Of a stretch of 64,000 nucleotides of DNA, positions 1 to 12,801 are shown piece after piece. Under the pieces are notes generated by a model that worked only from the letters and a program-made list of their open reading frames with translations, made no database searches and was not told where the DNA came from. A program made the position numbers and the translations under genes. Every line of letters begins with the position of its first letter. Positions within the stretch are counted from its first letter, which is position 1. The DNA comes from Epiperipatus broadwayi (taxonomy: Eukaryota; Onychophora; Udeonychophora; Euonychophora; Peripatidae), in the NCBI GenBank assembly GCA_028023455.1, contig JAQFVV010000012.1:8346499-8410498 (forward strand). The letters run 5' to 3'.

Positions 1-1640
1 CATTTTTGTCATATAAGGTTTTATCAATTTATATTTTTGTCCTTTTCTATCTCTAGCAATGTAGATAATAGTATGATAAAAATAATAGAAATCTCAGCAC
101 TAAACATGGATTCATAGTTCCAGCAGTAGAAACATTGTACATTATGTTAAAAGTATACTTTTAGATGTGCACTCTGTAATAATTTTAGCCACAAATTATA
201 AACACATAATTTTAAAGTTGATTAATAAAAAAAATAATTTGGAAGCAAATTTATTATAAAAAATGATGAAAGTTTAAGTGCAAAAAATAAAATCACTAAA
301 TCAATGAATATTATTGGCTGAAACAATAAATGTTACAAAGATTACTACTAGCTGGTAAAGCAATATATAACTTAGATTGTTCACAACATTTGAACTTTTG
401 ATAAATCAGTAACCATTTTTATGTCATGTTTTATAAACTTAATATCATACAGTTTTGTTTTTTTGACAATTTATTCATTGTAACTGGTTTTTTAATTATT
501 TTTATATGTATATTAAAACCATAAACTAGAAATATAAAATCAAACTTTGAGCAGTAGTGAAATGGGAGAAAAATCATTTTTTAATTAGAAAGTGATAAAA
601 GGGATGGCAATTTAAATTTTGACTATGATATGACTAAATCAATGATTTTAAACTATTTTTAAAAATACGGACATCTTAAAAGGTGCAGAGATAGTAAAGG
701 AGATTTCCATCTTGGACTTTATAACATCATGGAACAAATGGAAACTCTTTTACTAATGTGGATTAATCAAAAATTAAGTGATAACTGATAACATCGGAGA
801 CAATTATTTGTGAAAACACCAAACAAATATTGGGATTCTTTTTTTAAAAAGACTGCTAGTATAAAGCTCTCTTGTGAATGGTTTTATTGCCATCAATTTA
901 TGGATCACTAGATTTAGTAAAAGAACTGCAATGCATAGCATTACATAGTGTTTGGAAGTTCCACAGAGAAAGTTGTTACTGAAAATTATCTTAAGCAATT
1001 TATGAAAAAAATAATTTTTATGAAAGAAAATTGAAATTCTGAAATCAATGATCTATGAATTTTTATCAAGATATATAAATATATTTACTTTCTATTTTAC
1101 GCTTTTAAAATTGAATTTTAGTTTTCATTAAAACATAATTATACAATATGTCTGACCCATATTCCCATGATGCTTTAGAATATTAGCCAAGGCAAAGGTG
1201 CTAATAATTTCCTATTGTGAATCCAGTTGTCATTTCATGGTGGTCTTTTATTTAGCTATCTTCAACTGCAAATATCTTTTAAGTGAAGTAAGATTATATA
1301 AATTAGAAAAAGAACTATCTAATATTAAATGGCATATTGTTTGACTTTATAAATTTAGAAGAAAAAATGAAGATAGAATTGATTTAAAAAGTTGATATGT
1401 ACTTTATAACAAAGGTACAGATATTAGAAGCACAAATGGAATAGGATTCATTACAAATAAAAAATGAAGCACAATAGTATGGAGATTGATTGTATATCAG
1501 ATAGAATGGCAAAATTATTTAATCAAATTATTAAAGATATCGAATGCAGATTTACAAAATACTTTTGATCAGACAAAACATTTTAAGTTGTCATAGAAGA
1601 CTTTTAATGATAAAATTGGTAAATGTATGAAAACAAAAGT
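1..1640. other. AT-rich sequence without recognised feature
   Basis: I see no coding potential, RNA gene or repeat family that I can name. The only open frame is a short one of 64 codons on the minus strand (804-998) with no recognisable domain, best read as chance in AT-rich DNA. Confidence 0.6.
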
Positions 1641-1699
1641 GGTGTGTCTAAATTTGGAGTGAGAAAAACCCATATCACCCAAGCACACTTCCTTAATTC

Positions 1700-1830
1700 A
1701 TCCACCTTTCTCATATCTAGTCTCTTTCTATGTCTTTTACAATCTCTTGGAATCCAATTTAAGATTTCAGCTATCCATTTATTATCTCTTCTTGCAATAT
1801 ATCCAGCCCAGCTTCACTTCATCTCTTAAT
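1700..1830 (-). pseudogene. LINE ORF2 C-terminal tail remnant
   Basis: The minus-strand reading SWAGYIARRDNKWI continues into ILNWIPRDCKRHRKR. The pattern W.GHIARR.D.RW followed by W.PR is the conserved C-terminal signature of RTE-like LINE ORF2 proteins. It marks the 3' part of the LINE and shows that the element reaches at least to about 1,700. Confidence 0.65.
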
Positions 1831-2279
1831 TCTTTCAGTAATGTCAATAACTTCATTAGTTCTCTCACACATATATTTCATTTTCACTTCCTTCTTGTTA
1901 CTCCTAACATACATTTCTTCTCATTTTGTTGAAGCCACTGTATTGTTTTTCTGTTAAGTATCCAAATCTTAAATCCATAAATTAGAACTGGTAAAACACA
2001 TTTATTTAAAACCTTTCTTTTCAAATACATAGGCATATTTCATTTTAATATTAAGTTATTTCTACATAAAGCCCTCCATCCAATTTTAATTATTGATCAA
2101 TTTCATCCATTATGGTTCTATCTGTATTAATTCTTTGACATAGCTATTTGTGTTTGTTAATTTTTTAAATTATTATTGTTATTATTATTATTTTGAGAAA
2201 ATCCATTAAACATTATTTTAGACTTTATTAACATTTATCTTTAGTTGTATTCTCTTATTTTTATCTGATGACTTTTCCA

Positions 2280-3120
2280 ACATTTCCTGAAGTTCTGAAG
2301 CATTATTTGCAAAGACAATTACATCATCTTCAAAATCTAGATGACTTAATTAATCTCCATATATTTTAGCCATCATAAATTTTAATTTTAATCTACTAAA
2401 TACATCTTATAAAACTGCAGTAAAAAGCTTTGGAGATCTTAATATCATTATGTAATTTAATCATCGCTGTCACATTTTGATAAATATTTTTCAGAATGTG
2501 ACAGTATCTTGGATCTATACCTTTTATGATCCATTGCTTTAATCACTGAAGAAATGCTTATAGAATCAAATGCTTTTTCATAATCTACAAATTTAAAGCA
2601 AAATGGCAATGCATATTTGTTGGTCCTTTCTATAATTTCTCTCAATACTTGGATGTCATTCACTATTTTAAAACCCTTTTTAAACTTAATTTGTTCTTTT
2701 GTTTAATTAAAATCTGAAGTTTACTCTAGACAAGTTGTAATTATCCTAGTAACAATTTTTTAAAGAATTCATAAAAGACTGATAGATTGGTATTTGGCTG
2801 AACGTTAGTGAAGATGTTATCTAATAATAAATATTGAATGTCTTTAGAAAAAATTTTAAACTTTATTTAAACTTTCCAAATACATTCAATTGTTAGTAAT
2901 ATCGCACACTAATTTATGTGAAATTACTTGGAAAGTTTTAAAAAAAATTTAAGACATTTAATTTTTTTTTCCATAATCAGACATTTAATATATAAGATAA
3001 TGGAAATAATCCAGCATATAATTAATGATAGCTCTGTAATTTTTAATATCGCTATCATGTTTTTTATATATCAATATTAGTATTTCTTTCTTCCAATCAT
3101 CTGGGATGCCTTTATCATTT
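2280..3120 (-). pseudogene. LINE reverse transcriptase remnant
   Basis: From high to low coordinates the minus strand shows GIPDDWKKEILILIYKK and NYRAII (RT start), KEQIKFKKGF and IQVLREIIERTN, motif A as FVDYEKAFDS (about 2,550-2,593), and motif C as FEDDVIVFANNASELQEM (about 2,285-2,345). Motif C would normally be FADD, so the second catalytic site has an A-to-E change. Frameshifts and stops are frequent. The block is split by the palindromic insertion at 2,831-2,962. Confidence 0.75.
2831..2962. repeat. Palindromic MITE-like insertion inside the LINE RT
   Basis: The two halves are imperfect inverted repeats. The left half contains ATGTCTTTAGAAAAAATTTT and AACTTTCCAA; the right half returns TTGGAAAGTTTTAAAA and ends TTTAAGACAT. 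The centre contains TTGTTAGTAATATC, which recurs in the array at 25.7-25.9 kb. The LINE RT reading breaks off before this block and resumes after it, so it probably inserted into the LINE. No coding capacity and no clear target duplication were seen. Confidence 0.55.
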
Positions 3121-3434
3121 AGACATTTGGTATATAAATTTTCCAACAATTTTTTTATTTCTTCACATGTTTTTTTTTTAAGATAAAAATTATAATTTCA
3201 TCACTATCTGGATCTTTTACCTTTGCTACAGATCTAATTATTTTTGTCACTTCTTTATTTAAATAGCCGTAATTTTTCAGAAGATGCAGTAATTGGAGGA
3301 AACACTTTTCTGTCTTTTTATTTCTATATAGTATTTTTTATATAGAATTAATTCATACATTTCAGAACATCATCTCTCTTTTTACTAATAGTTCCATCTT
3401 TTTTTCTATTGCAGAAATGAGTTTCCTATCAGTA

Positions 3435-3794
3435 TTAAAATGTTGTCTTACACTTGAGATTTTTATTCTCTTCTATAGCTTTCCTTGCTAGCTCACAATT
3501 ATACTTTCTTATATCATTATCAAATCTTTTTTGCACCATTTTACAAAATTTGATATATTCAACCTTCCTTAATGCATCATTTTTATATATGTTTATATTC
3601 CTCCTTTTCTTTATAAATTCTGTACTGGTCAATTGCAGATTTTTTCTACCAGCTAGTTTTGTTGCAGCTTTTAGAAGTGTATCAGTTATTTTCTTATTAA
3701 TTCCATTCAAATCTGAATCCTGTTCAAAATCTGTTAATATGTGAAAACTATTTGCAAATTCTAATTCATTGATTTTCAGGATTAGAAATATCAA
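3435..3794 (-). pseudogene. LINE ORF2 endonuclease-RT linker remnant
   Basis: This is an open stretch of 119 codons without a domain of its own. Its content, a lysine-rich helical region containing TLLKAATKLAGRKN and FIKKRRNINIYKNDALRKVEY, resembles the linker between endonuclease and RT in RTE-type ORF2 proteins. It is the longest undamaged piece of this LINE and lies in the expected position. It is a fragment, not a gene. Confidence 0.6.
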
Positions 3795-3924
3795 CTGTGA
3801 ATACTGTTTTTCTTAATAACTTTTGTCAATCTAATTTTGCATTAACATGTATCTTACAATTCACTAACAAATGATCACTTCTTGTAGAATTTATTAAGAA
3901 CATTATAATCTTGAAATACATATT

Positions 3925-4430
3925 TTCTTTTAGTCAAAATATAATCCAATTCTGCAGTATCTTTATTTGAATGCTTCCATGTCCATTTTTATTTAGCAAT
4001 TTTTTCAAAGAAAGAATTTGTAATATAAAGTTTTTCTTTATCTGCAAATTCCTCAAGTCTGTCTTCTCTCATTTTTATCACCATAATCAAATATACCCAT
4101 AGCAATTTCATTTTTTTGGTTATCAATTCTTACACTATAGTCATTTATGACAATTTTAAAATGTTGTTTGGTCTGATCAAAATAATTTTTATATAGTCAT
4201 ATAAAAATCCTCTACTTCTGCAGTACAATGAAAACTCATTGACACATAAATCTGAATTATCTGCATTTGGTATATTACATTAAATTAAATAACTAATCTT
4301 GCTATTTTGTCTGATACACTAGCAACCTTTATAATATTGTTCTTTTACTTTTTATTAATAATGAATCATACTCCACTTGTGTTTTCAGTATTTGTGTTTT
4401 TGTAGTAAAATACATGTCCACTTTTTAATC
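3925..4430 (-). pseudogene. LINE endonuclease remnant (APE-like)
   Basis: Minus-strand reading gives GHVFYYKNTNTENTSGV, then FIINKK and QIIQIYVSMS, and nearer 3,950 KWTWKHSNKDTAELDYIL. In APE-type LINE endonucleases these match the central strand region, the QVYAPT-like segment and the terminal W.SP.....IDYIL motif. Stops and frameshifts separate the pieces, so the domain is not functional. It lies directly upstream, in LINE orientation, of the linker and RT remnants. Confidence 0.7.
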
Positions 4431-5000
4431 AATTGTCACTTCACTTTTTCTTTTAATTTCACAAAATCTAACAATATGCAATTTTAACATTAGACCATTC
4501 TTCTAATTGAAAGTACTCTTCAGTTGTAAGTATCTAAATAAAAAATCTCATCAGAGGGCAGCCACAATCGGAATTCTTACCACCCTTTACATTTGGATAT
4601 TAATCACTGCCTTGGCCAGTGACTTTATAGCATCTTGGAAATAATAGTCATATTTTAGTTTTATCTGTTATAATTATAAATACAAATTCATTCACATACA
4701 CATTCATTCTGCTTTCAAGAAATCTCAACTGATATTTCACTTAAGATCTATCTGGAACTGAGAAGAAAGACAATGGTATTTTTTGATTTTAAAATCAAAA
4801 GTTGATATATATTGATAACCATTATATTCTTTTTGTATACAATATAAACAATTGTATAATATAACAGCTGCAACAATAAGAACATATGAAATGAACATTA
4901 GGAATTTGTCCTGCTCAGTCCCCCTTAAAGTCTCAAAAAATGATCTCTTTTCAGTTAACTTCAAATTTCTTTCTGCTAACATTTTTGTATATTGTAATGC

Positions 5001-7922
5001 TCAGATTTGTATAGTCAGCAAGATTAATTTTAGGAACCAAGCAATGATGACTAACTCACATATTTGTGTGTAATCTTGATATAAACATTACATAAACAAT
5101 ATAAAATTGAATCTCATGACCTATGCCCCAAGGATAATTTTTCATATGACTGCCACATCTGATGTTAGCATATAAGCCCCTTTTTTTTTTATATATGGCT
5201 GAAATCAGAGAGATACAAGAAACTTTTAAAACTAAATAAAACACAAATTGTTGTAAACAAGACAAAAATATGAGAAGTAATGGGTGTAGATAAATTTATT
5301 AATATTAATAATAAAAAAATAAAATAAAGTTTGTAAGATTAGATTTTAACTTAAGATTATATTTTGCTTTTTACAGGTTAAAAAATATTAGTGACTAAAC
5401 TGCTTAATTATCACTAACATACTACAGAGGGACTATAGGCCTTATATGTCTTAGTAATCTCCAGAATGAACATTATATGATGGTTTAACTATTAATTAAT
5501 GAATAATCAAGCAGGATTAAGATAGGAGTATTTATTTAATTATATTAAAATTACAATTATTAATAGATGACTGCCATAGAACTTAGAATTATGACTGACT
5601 ACATGTGTTCAACATTAGACTTTAAAAAGTACATTAAAAAACTGACTGCAGTTCTAAGTTAACAAAACAGAACATTATATCTGGTGATGAAACAGAGAGG
5701 AATGGACATCTGCACATATAACTAGTAATAAACTTATTACCATCAAGCAGGAAATTCATCTGCACTAATGATATTAAAGACATCTGTGAAGATTATCTGA
5801 GTATGTACATATGAGAGATATGTCCACCTTGGCCTGACCACATCCAGAGACTCAGCCAATCCATTTCCACAGAGGAAGAATGATCATCTACATAAGGAAC
5901 ACAAATATGAATTAATCAAAATATATAAATAACCCAGAAATGCAATTTAATTTTAAAAAATAGCAATAAGTAAAGCTTGAAAATTAAAAAAGAAAAGAAA
6001 AACAAGCATGAGAAGCCACATTATAAGTTTGAACAAATGATCATATATTACTGTATTTGACTAAATTAGGGCCTAATCGGTTTATCCAGTATAAACACTT
6101 AAAAGCAATAAAATATTAATAATCCTTGCTTAATTGAAAGCCATCCTAGACATCATACTCACATATTAAGAAATATAATATGCATATGGTAGCTCAAGAG
6201 GTCTGTGATTTAGATATGTAATTATAATGAAGCAGTATGAGGCTAATGTAAATTAAATGAGATATATATTTGTGCCTTGGAAAAATATATCAATTAACAT
6301 TATTTTTAACATTGTTTTTAACTAATTCAACTTATTTTTCTAATTATTTTTAAAAAATCTCGTTTTTTAATCTCGATAATTGCAAGAATAAAGTTTTATT
6401 TGAAATTCATGACAGATTATTTTTTTTAAAAAAAAAACAAACAAAATTACTGAGTCAGGTAAGGAAGGAAGATTAAATTAAAGTATCTCTCTGCTTTTGA
6501 TTAATTAGCTTTGGGGGGGGTGATTCTTAGAATTTAAAAAATGAAAATATATTTATAAACTAACCCTCTATCATTTGATCTTGAATACTAAATGTTGCAC
6601 ATATATTTGACTTAAGGGTCACATATAGCAATACATTTGATCATTCTTAACAAACATCTGTTAGTTTACCATATATGTATAATATTAAAGAAAAATATAA
6701 ACAAAATATAAATAATTCACATAAAAGAAAAACATCAAATGTATATGAATTGTTTTACTGGTATAGGATTGCAGTGATCTCTTGGTGAAAGTTCAATATT
6801 ACTGCAATTATCTTCATAAAAGATTTTAAAAACAAAGACAAGATATGAAGAGCAGCACATAGGTACAATGGTGGATAGCTTTCATGATGCAATTCACCTT
6901 TATTTGATCCTGAATGGTAATTTTCTCAGATATTATTACTTAATTTTGGAGACTGGCTGGTTCTTCAGAATAGCATATGATTAAAGGCAGCATAATTTGA
7001 CTAGATAGCTTCTTATTTCTTGAATAAAGAAATAATAGGTCAGCAGGCTGGATTCATTTATGATGACAGGAACTGATCAGAAGACATCAGGTGAGCAGCA
7101 GTTCACAAAATCCATAGGGATTCCAAAACAGTGCTCCTGAAGTGGTGAAGGGGAAACAAACTTCTACTCACAGGTTATTATGTGTGACTTCTAGCAATCA
7201 AGTAAGTAATGAGTGTTTTAAAATGTGGTAGATGTAGATCTTATAGACAAACTCTCATCAAAGAGCCTGACTGAATAATTTTTCTCAAAAGACCTGGTTG
7301 CAGAATTTTCTGATCAACAGACCCATTGTAATTTTACATTTACCTAGGTATTTACACTATTTTTCAACAAAAGGCATCTGGATTAGTTTTAATTAAAATT
7401 ATTTCTGATGATAATAATTTTGATCAGTTAATTTACATTTTAATCCAGTACTTGTTTATTAATTAGGAAAATTTTCCAAATTCCAAATATCTTTTGTTTA
7501 CTTGCATTCCTTGCAGTAATTAAGCATCATCTTTTTACCATGAGGCCAAACATTGTAAACAACATCCTTTAAATAGATAATATCCAGACAATTATTCTAA
7601 TTTTATTACTTAGTTTTAATAAGAAAACTATCAATGCCCTGTAATTAACCTGCTTTTACAAATGTTATTAAAATACAATTTTAATCTTAAATTTAAATTA
7701 CTTGTTTTTTATCAGAATTTTCTAGAATCTCAACTAACCATTTTGACTTTTTTTGCATCCACATACCTGAGCCTTTAGTAAATTTAATATATTTTTAATG
7801 AAATAAAATTTAAACTTTTTTATAACAGAATTTAAAAATATTTAGTTACAAATTGGCATGAAGCATATATATATATTAGGTATTTGCATGAAGCATATAT
7901 ATATAAGCATATATATATATAT
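5001..7922 (+). repeat. Dispersed repeat R, copy 1 (5' part)
   Basis: This stretch aligns by eye, in inverted orientation, with 47.49-50.82 kb over almost its full length. Matching anchors include AGGAACACAAATATGAATTA, TTCATTTATGA near 7,050 and TTTTCTAGAATCTCA near 7,722. The repeat starts near TTGTATAGTCAG. After the LTR insertion at 7,923-12,801 it seems to resume as ATATATAGCTCAATA, the same place where copy 2 reads ATATATAGCTTCAATA. I recognise no protein in it and no terminal inverted repeats. Its class is unknown. Confidence 0.75.
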
Positions 7923-10032
7923 TATAACGATCGAAATGAAAGTGAAGATCGAATCTAACCGCAAAAACAATATCTGCAACTACCAGGGCGCCATCTAGGC
8001 ATTTGAGCCTAGAAAAATTTATAAAGTAGGCAGATACGCGCTGTTAAGATTCCACTTTATTTAAATATTCCGATCGTTAGCCCAAGTCACTAGCTCAGCG
8101 GAGACGCAGAGATAAAAATCTATAAATTTTATATCTTAAATATAAAAGAATAAAAGCCACTGCCAGAAATTAACACATAAAAATATTTATTTACGCACAT
8201 ATAAAATAACATTTAAATTTTGAGGAATAAATTCAACATTTTAGATTTTTATATTAACTTTTAATTTTACATTTAACTAAGTTTCAATGAGTTTAATATT
8301 TTATTTAGATAGTCAAGTATGAATAGACTACATAGATCTGCATTTGAAAAGAAAATATTCTTCCCTGATTTAACCTTAGGCAACAAATTTCGCAATCAAA
8401 CTGGCGCCAATCCATCTGATACATTCATGTATTCAATGTAGCATGATACAACAACACAAAATACTATACTGTCAGGAAAGTACATCTGATCAGTAAGTAG
8501 ATTAGAGAAGACATGGTCTCTCCACCAACAGGAATGTGACATCTGTTGGCGAGTAGATCAATAAACAAAAAACTCCATAGGAATGGTCTGCGATCTTCTG
8601 CCGACTTACAAACCCATCCATAGGCAAACAGAAGGTGTGTGGCGTATATATGCAATCCTGCCCGAAGCGGATCTCATACTACATCTACTAATTACACAAA
8701 TATATCCAATCCATTGAGCCAATTCAACTACGAAACGAATAACCTAAGATTACCCTCCCTTAATATAACTTTACAAAACTATATAGCCATTCACGCCCGA
8801 CTTAAATTTAACATTTAAATACGTTCGCACAGATTATTTTTATAAATTTGCTTTTAAAATGTTGAGTATAGATCGGCTGCACAGATTCCATGGTCAAAAA
8901 CATCCAAATTAAACACAATCGATCAAAATACAAAATCATCGATCACGTCAATTGCAAAGGGAATACACAAGGCTCCGTGGCATTCATCGTAAGATGCCCG
9001 CATTAACCTCGTTGACCTATATATTCTAATCAAATGTGAAAACTTCAACATAATCAACCGCTAACGAACCTATGCAACGTCTATACCCAACCTAAATTTC
9101 ATCATTTAAAATTTAAACAATAAACAATTTATACAATAAGAAAGAAAAAAAATGGAAATGATTTTTATCAATCGGAAAACATATAAAATTAAACGTTATT
9201 AATTTGATTTAAAAACTTACAAGAGTCAGATAAGAGTCCGTTTTAACATTTAAGTTGGCTTGTTTATCAATTTATAAAACTTGATGAAAGTTCTTAATCG
9301 ATTTTAATAATTGTTCATTTCATATAGCTTATGGTAGAAGAGTCCAGGTTCCTGTTTTTAATTCCCGCGACGCCTCCATTGGAAGATAATGTTCTGGAGA
9401 TGGCAATAGCTGGTTCCATTCTTGTATCACAGTCTTTTCATTTTATATTTTTTTTAAAACAAAAAAAAATGAGAGAGAACGGCAAGTGCGTCTTACCGTT
9501 CTCATCAAATCAAGTCCGAAAAGACTGTATTTCCCTTTTTATATTATCCGCATGGATTCAATCAACAAAACGTCACTAATCCATCACTTTCGTTAGGGTC
9601 CGAGCCAAGGCTTAGTGCTTCCATTGGTCAAACTAATTTTTCTTTATTCTCTTATCCAATTTTCATCTCATCATTTTAATTATACAAGAGCCCAAGGCTA
9701 GCTTGCTTTTCAAACCATTTATAAACAATCATTTCCATTTACAGATTACAATAATTAATTAATACCTGTTTTTATTTTTACTTACGTTATTTCTTTTTTA
9801 AACTATTTTTATATTTAAATCTTTTTTTTATAAAAAAAATACATTCAAATACCTTTTTTTATTTATTAAAAAAATATTTTTAAAGTTTAGCATCTGTGCG
9901 AATATATACGTTTAACAAACATTTTAATTTTAGCGTTTAGTTTTTTTTTCTTTTTAATACACTTATTTTTATATGCGAACTTAAAAGTTTTTATTTCAAT
10001 TTAATGTAACGACATATTTATATATCGTTACA
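7923..10032 (-). repeat. Element A, LTR copy 1 (3' LTR if minus strand)
   Basis: This LTR is 2,110 bases, unusually long. It matches the copy at 10,697-12,801 along its full length with few small indels. It keeps many CpG dinucleotides that the other copy has lost. It contains no open frame with a recognisable domain; the 82-codon frame at 9,331 is not preserved as a protein of known type. Confidence 0.85.
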
Positions 10033-10696
10033 TATCAGTAAACTTCCTCAAAAAAATAAAAACATTTAAAAAAAAAAAGAATTTACTTAGTGTTAGTAAT
10101 TACGTTACACAAATTTTTTATATATGAAATTTCAAAAGGACAAAACTTTTTTTTTAAAAGACAAAATAGTAATTACAAATATAATGATAAAAAAAAAGTT
10201 GACTGATGATTTCTTACTACCAGCTAAATTTCTGCCCCCTCCCTTCCAAGTTTCTTTTCTTCAACTTTTAAGTATTATTTAGGCAAGTTAAACGATTAGA
10301 TTTTAAACAAGACTTTTTAAAAAAAAAAAAATTATGATTTATATTTATTAATTACATTTTATTTATTACTTTTTATTCCTCGTATTTTCCTTTTAAACAA
10401 AACTTCAAACTGCAACTCCACGTCAATACAACAAATATATTTATACTAATTTCAGAAAAAATATTATGGGCATGATTTATTTTCAAAAGTACTAGTGGTT
10501 TATTAAACATCTGGCTATAACTTTACGTTAGTACAAAAATGTACTTATTTCAGAAAAAACAACAAATGTTATTTGCATGATTCACTTTTAAAATTCTCAG
10601 GGCACTTGTGATTTATTAAAGATAGGGAATTTCTTCATCATCAATTCCCCTTCTCAGGGTCAATCTCTGAGGTAAGGCCACACTTGGGATGCCAAT
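10033..10696 (-). other. Interior of element A, non-coding
   Basis: The interior has no open frame of note. On the minus strand it begins with the primer-binding-like TTGGCATCCCAAGTGTGG (10,678-10,696). A purine-rich stretch, GGAAGGGAGGGGGCAG on the minus strand near 10,231-10,250, resembles a polypurine tract but lies about 200 bases from the LTR edge. Two diverged copies of a short block around TTTCAGAAAAAA and GTTTATTAAA (near 10,455 and 10,550) form an internal direct repeat. Confidence 0.6.
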
Positions 10697-12801
10697 TATA
10701 ATGATCGAAATGAAAGTGAAGATCGAATCTAACCGCAAAAACAATATCTGCAACTACCAGGGCATCATCTAGGCATTTGTGCCTAGAAAAATTTATAAAG
10801 TAGGCAGATACGCGCTGTTAAGATTCCACTTTATTTAAATATTTCGATCGTTAGCCCAAGTCACTAGCTCAGTGGAGACGCAGAGATAAAAATCTATAAA
10901 TTTTATATCTTAAATATAAAAGAATAAAAGCCACTGCCAGAAATTAACACATAAAAATATTTATTTATGCACATATAAAATAACATTTAAATTTTGAGGA
11001 ATAAATTCAACATTTTAGATTTTTATATTAACTTTTAATTTTACATTTAACTAAGTTTCAATGAGTTTAATATTTTATTTAGATAGTCAAGTATGAATAG
11101 ACTACATAGATCTGCATTTGAAAAGAAAATATTCTTCCCTGATTTAACCTTAGGCAACAAATTTCGCAATCAAACTGGCGCCAATCCATCTGATACATTC
11201 ATGTATTTAATGTAGCATGATATGACAACACAAAATACTATACTGTCAGGAAAGTACATCTGATCAGTAAGTAGATTAGAGAAGACATGGTTTCTCCACC
11301 AACAGGAATGTGACATCTGTTGGCGAGTAGAACAATAAACAAAAAACTCCATAGGAATGGTCTGCGGTCTTCTGCCGACTTACAAACCCACCCATAGGCA
11401 AACAGAAGGTGTGTGGCATATATATGCAATCCTGCCCAAAGCAGATCTCATACTACATCTAATAACAAATATATCCAATCCATTGAGCCAATTCAACTAC
11501 GAAACGAATAACCTAAGATTACCCTCCCTTAATATAACTTTACAAAACTATATAGCCATTCACGCCCAACTTAAATTTAACATTTAAATACATTCGCACA
11601 GATTATTTTTATAAATTTGCTTTTAAAATGTTGAGTATAGATCGGCTGCACAGATTCCACGGTCAAAAACATCCAAATTAAACACAATCGATCAAAATAC
11701 AAAATCATCGATCACGTCAATTGCAAAGGGAATACACAAGGCTCCATGGCATTCATCGTAAGATGCCCGCATTAACCTCGTTGACCTATATATTCTAATC
11801 AAATGTGAAAACTTCAACATAATCAACCACTAACGAACCTATGCAACGTCTATACCCAACCTAAATTTCATCATTTAAAATTTAAACAATAAACAATTTA
11901 TACAATAAGAAAGAAAATAAATGGAAATGATTTTTATCAATCGGAAAGCATATAAAATTAAACATTATTAATTTGATTTAAAAACTTACAAGAGTCAGAT
12001 AAGAGTCCATTTTAACATTTAAGTTGGCTTGTTTATCAATTTATAAAACTTGATGAAAGTTCTTAATCGATTTTAATAATTGTTCATTTCATATAGCTTA
12101 TGGTAGAAGAGTCCAGGTTCCTGTTTTTAATTCCTGCAACACCTCCATTGGAAGATAATGTTCTGGAGATGGCAATAGCTTGTTCCATTCTTGTATCACA
12201 GTCTTTTCATTTTATATTTTTTTTAAAACAAAAAAAATGAGAGAGAACGGCAAGTGCGTCTTACCGTTCTCATCAAATCAAGTCTGAAAAAACTGTATTT
12301 CCCTTTTTATATTATCCACATGGATTCAATCAAGAAAACGTCACTAATCCATCACTTTCGTTAGGGTCCGAGCCAAGGCTTAGTGCTTCCATTGGTCAAA
12401 CTAATTTTTCTTTAATCTCTTATCCAATTTTCATCTCATCATTTTAATTATACAAGAGCCCAAGGCTAGCTTGCTTTTCAAACCATTTATAAACAATCAT
12501 TTCCATTTACAGATTCCAAGAATTAATTAATACCTGTTTTTATTTTTACTTACATTATTTCTTTTTTAAACTATTTTTATATTTAAATCTTTTTTTTATA
12601 AAAAAAAAATACATTCAAATACCTTTTTTTATTTATTAAAAAAATATTTTTAAAGTTTAGCATCTGTGTGAATATATACGTTTAACAAACATTTTAATTT
12701 TAGCGTTTAGTTTTTTTTCTTTTTAATACACTTATTTTTATATGCGAACTTAAAAGTTTTTATTTCAATTTAATGTAACGACATATTTATATATCGTTAC
12801 A
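10697..12801 (-). repeat. Element A, LTR copy 2 (5' LTR if minus strand)
   Basis: This LTR is 2,105 bases and nearly identical to copy 1. Most differences are CpG in copy 1 and TpG or CpA here. For example, three CpGs at 9,366-9,372 correspond to TG, CA and CA at 12,135-12,141. This pattern indicates cytosine deamination of a methylated copy after insertion. Confidence 0.85.

Larger units (their letters stand above)
1640..4500 (-). mobile_element. Decayed RTE-type LINE
   Basis: Read on the minus strand, the parts of a non-LTR retrotransposon ORF2 appear in the right order: an endonuclease (about 4,430-3,925), a linker (3,794-3,435), RT motifs (about 3,120-2,280) and a C-terminal tail (about 1,830-1,700). 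Every part is broken by stops and frameshifts. The DYEKAFDS form of RT motif A, preceded by IQVLREIIERTN, and the tail WAGYIARRDNKW followed by W.PR are typical of RTE-like LINEs often annotated as craniofacial-development-protein-2-like. Clade assignment below RTE-like is not firm. Neither end of the element is precise and no target duplication was found. A palindromic repeat sits inside the RT domain. Confidence 0.8.
7923..12801 (-). mobile_element. LTR element A with 2.1-kb LTRs and a short interior
   Basis: Two nearly identical direct repeats (7,923-10,032 and 10,697-12,801) enclose only about 664 bases. The outer ends read TATAACG...CGTTACA on the plus strand, so the minus-strand LTR runs TGTAACG...CGTTATA. 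On the minus strand the interior starts with TTGGCATCCCAAGTGTGG directly after the LTR, which fits a primer-binding site and sets the orientation. There is no gag or pol, so this is an internally deleted or non-autonomous element. It sits in the AT-rich tail of repeat R, and ATATAT on both sides could be its target duplication, although the site is low-complexity. Confidence 0.8.

Noticed and set aside
4737-4982. 81-codon open frame as part of the RTE LINE
   Set aside because: It lies beyond the endonuclease N-terminal end and shows no LINE similarity.
9331-9579. 82-codon open frame in LTR copy 1 as a gene
   Set aside because: It lies inside an LTR and has no domain; chance frame.
10231-10256. 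Purine tract in element A as the true polypurine tract
   Set aside because: It lies about 200 bases inside the LTR boundary set by alignment, so it cannot prime at that edge unless the boundary is wrong.
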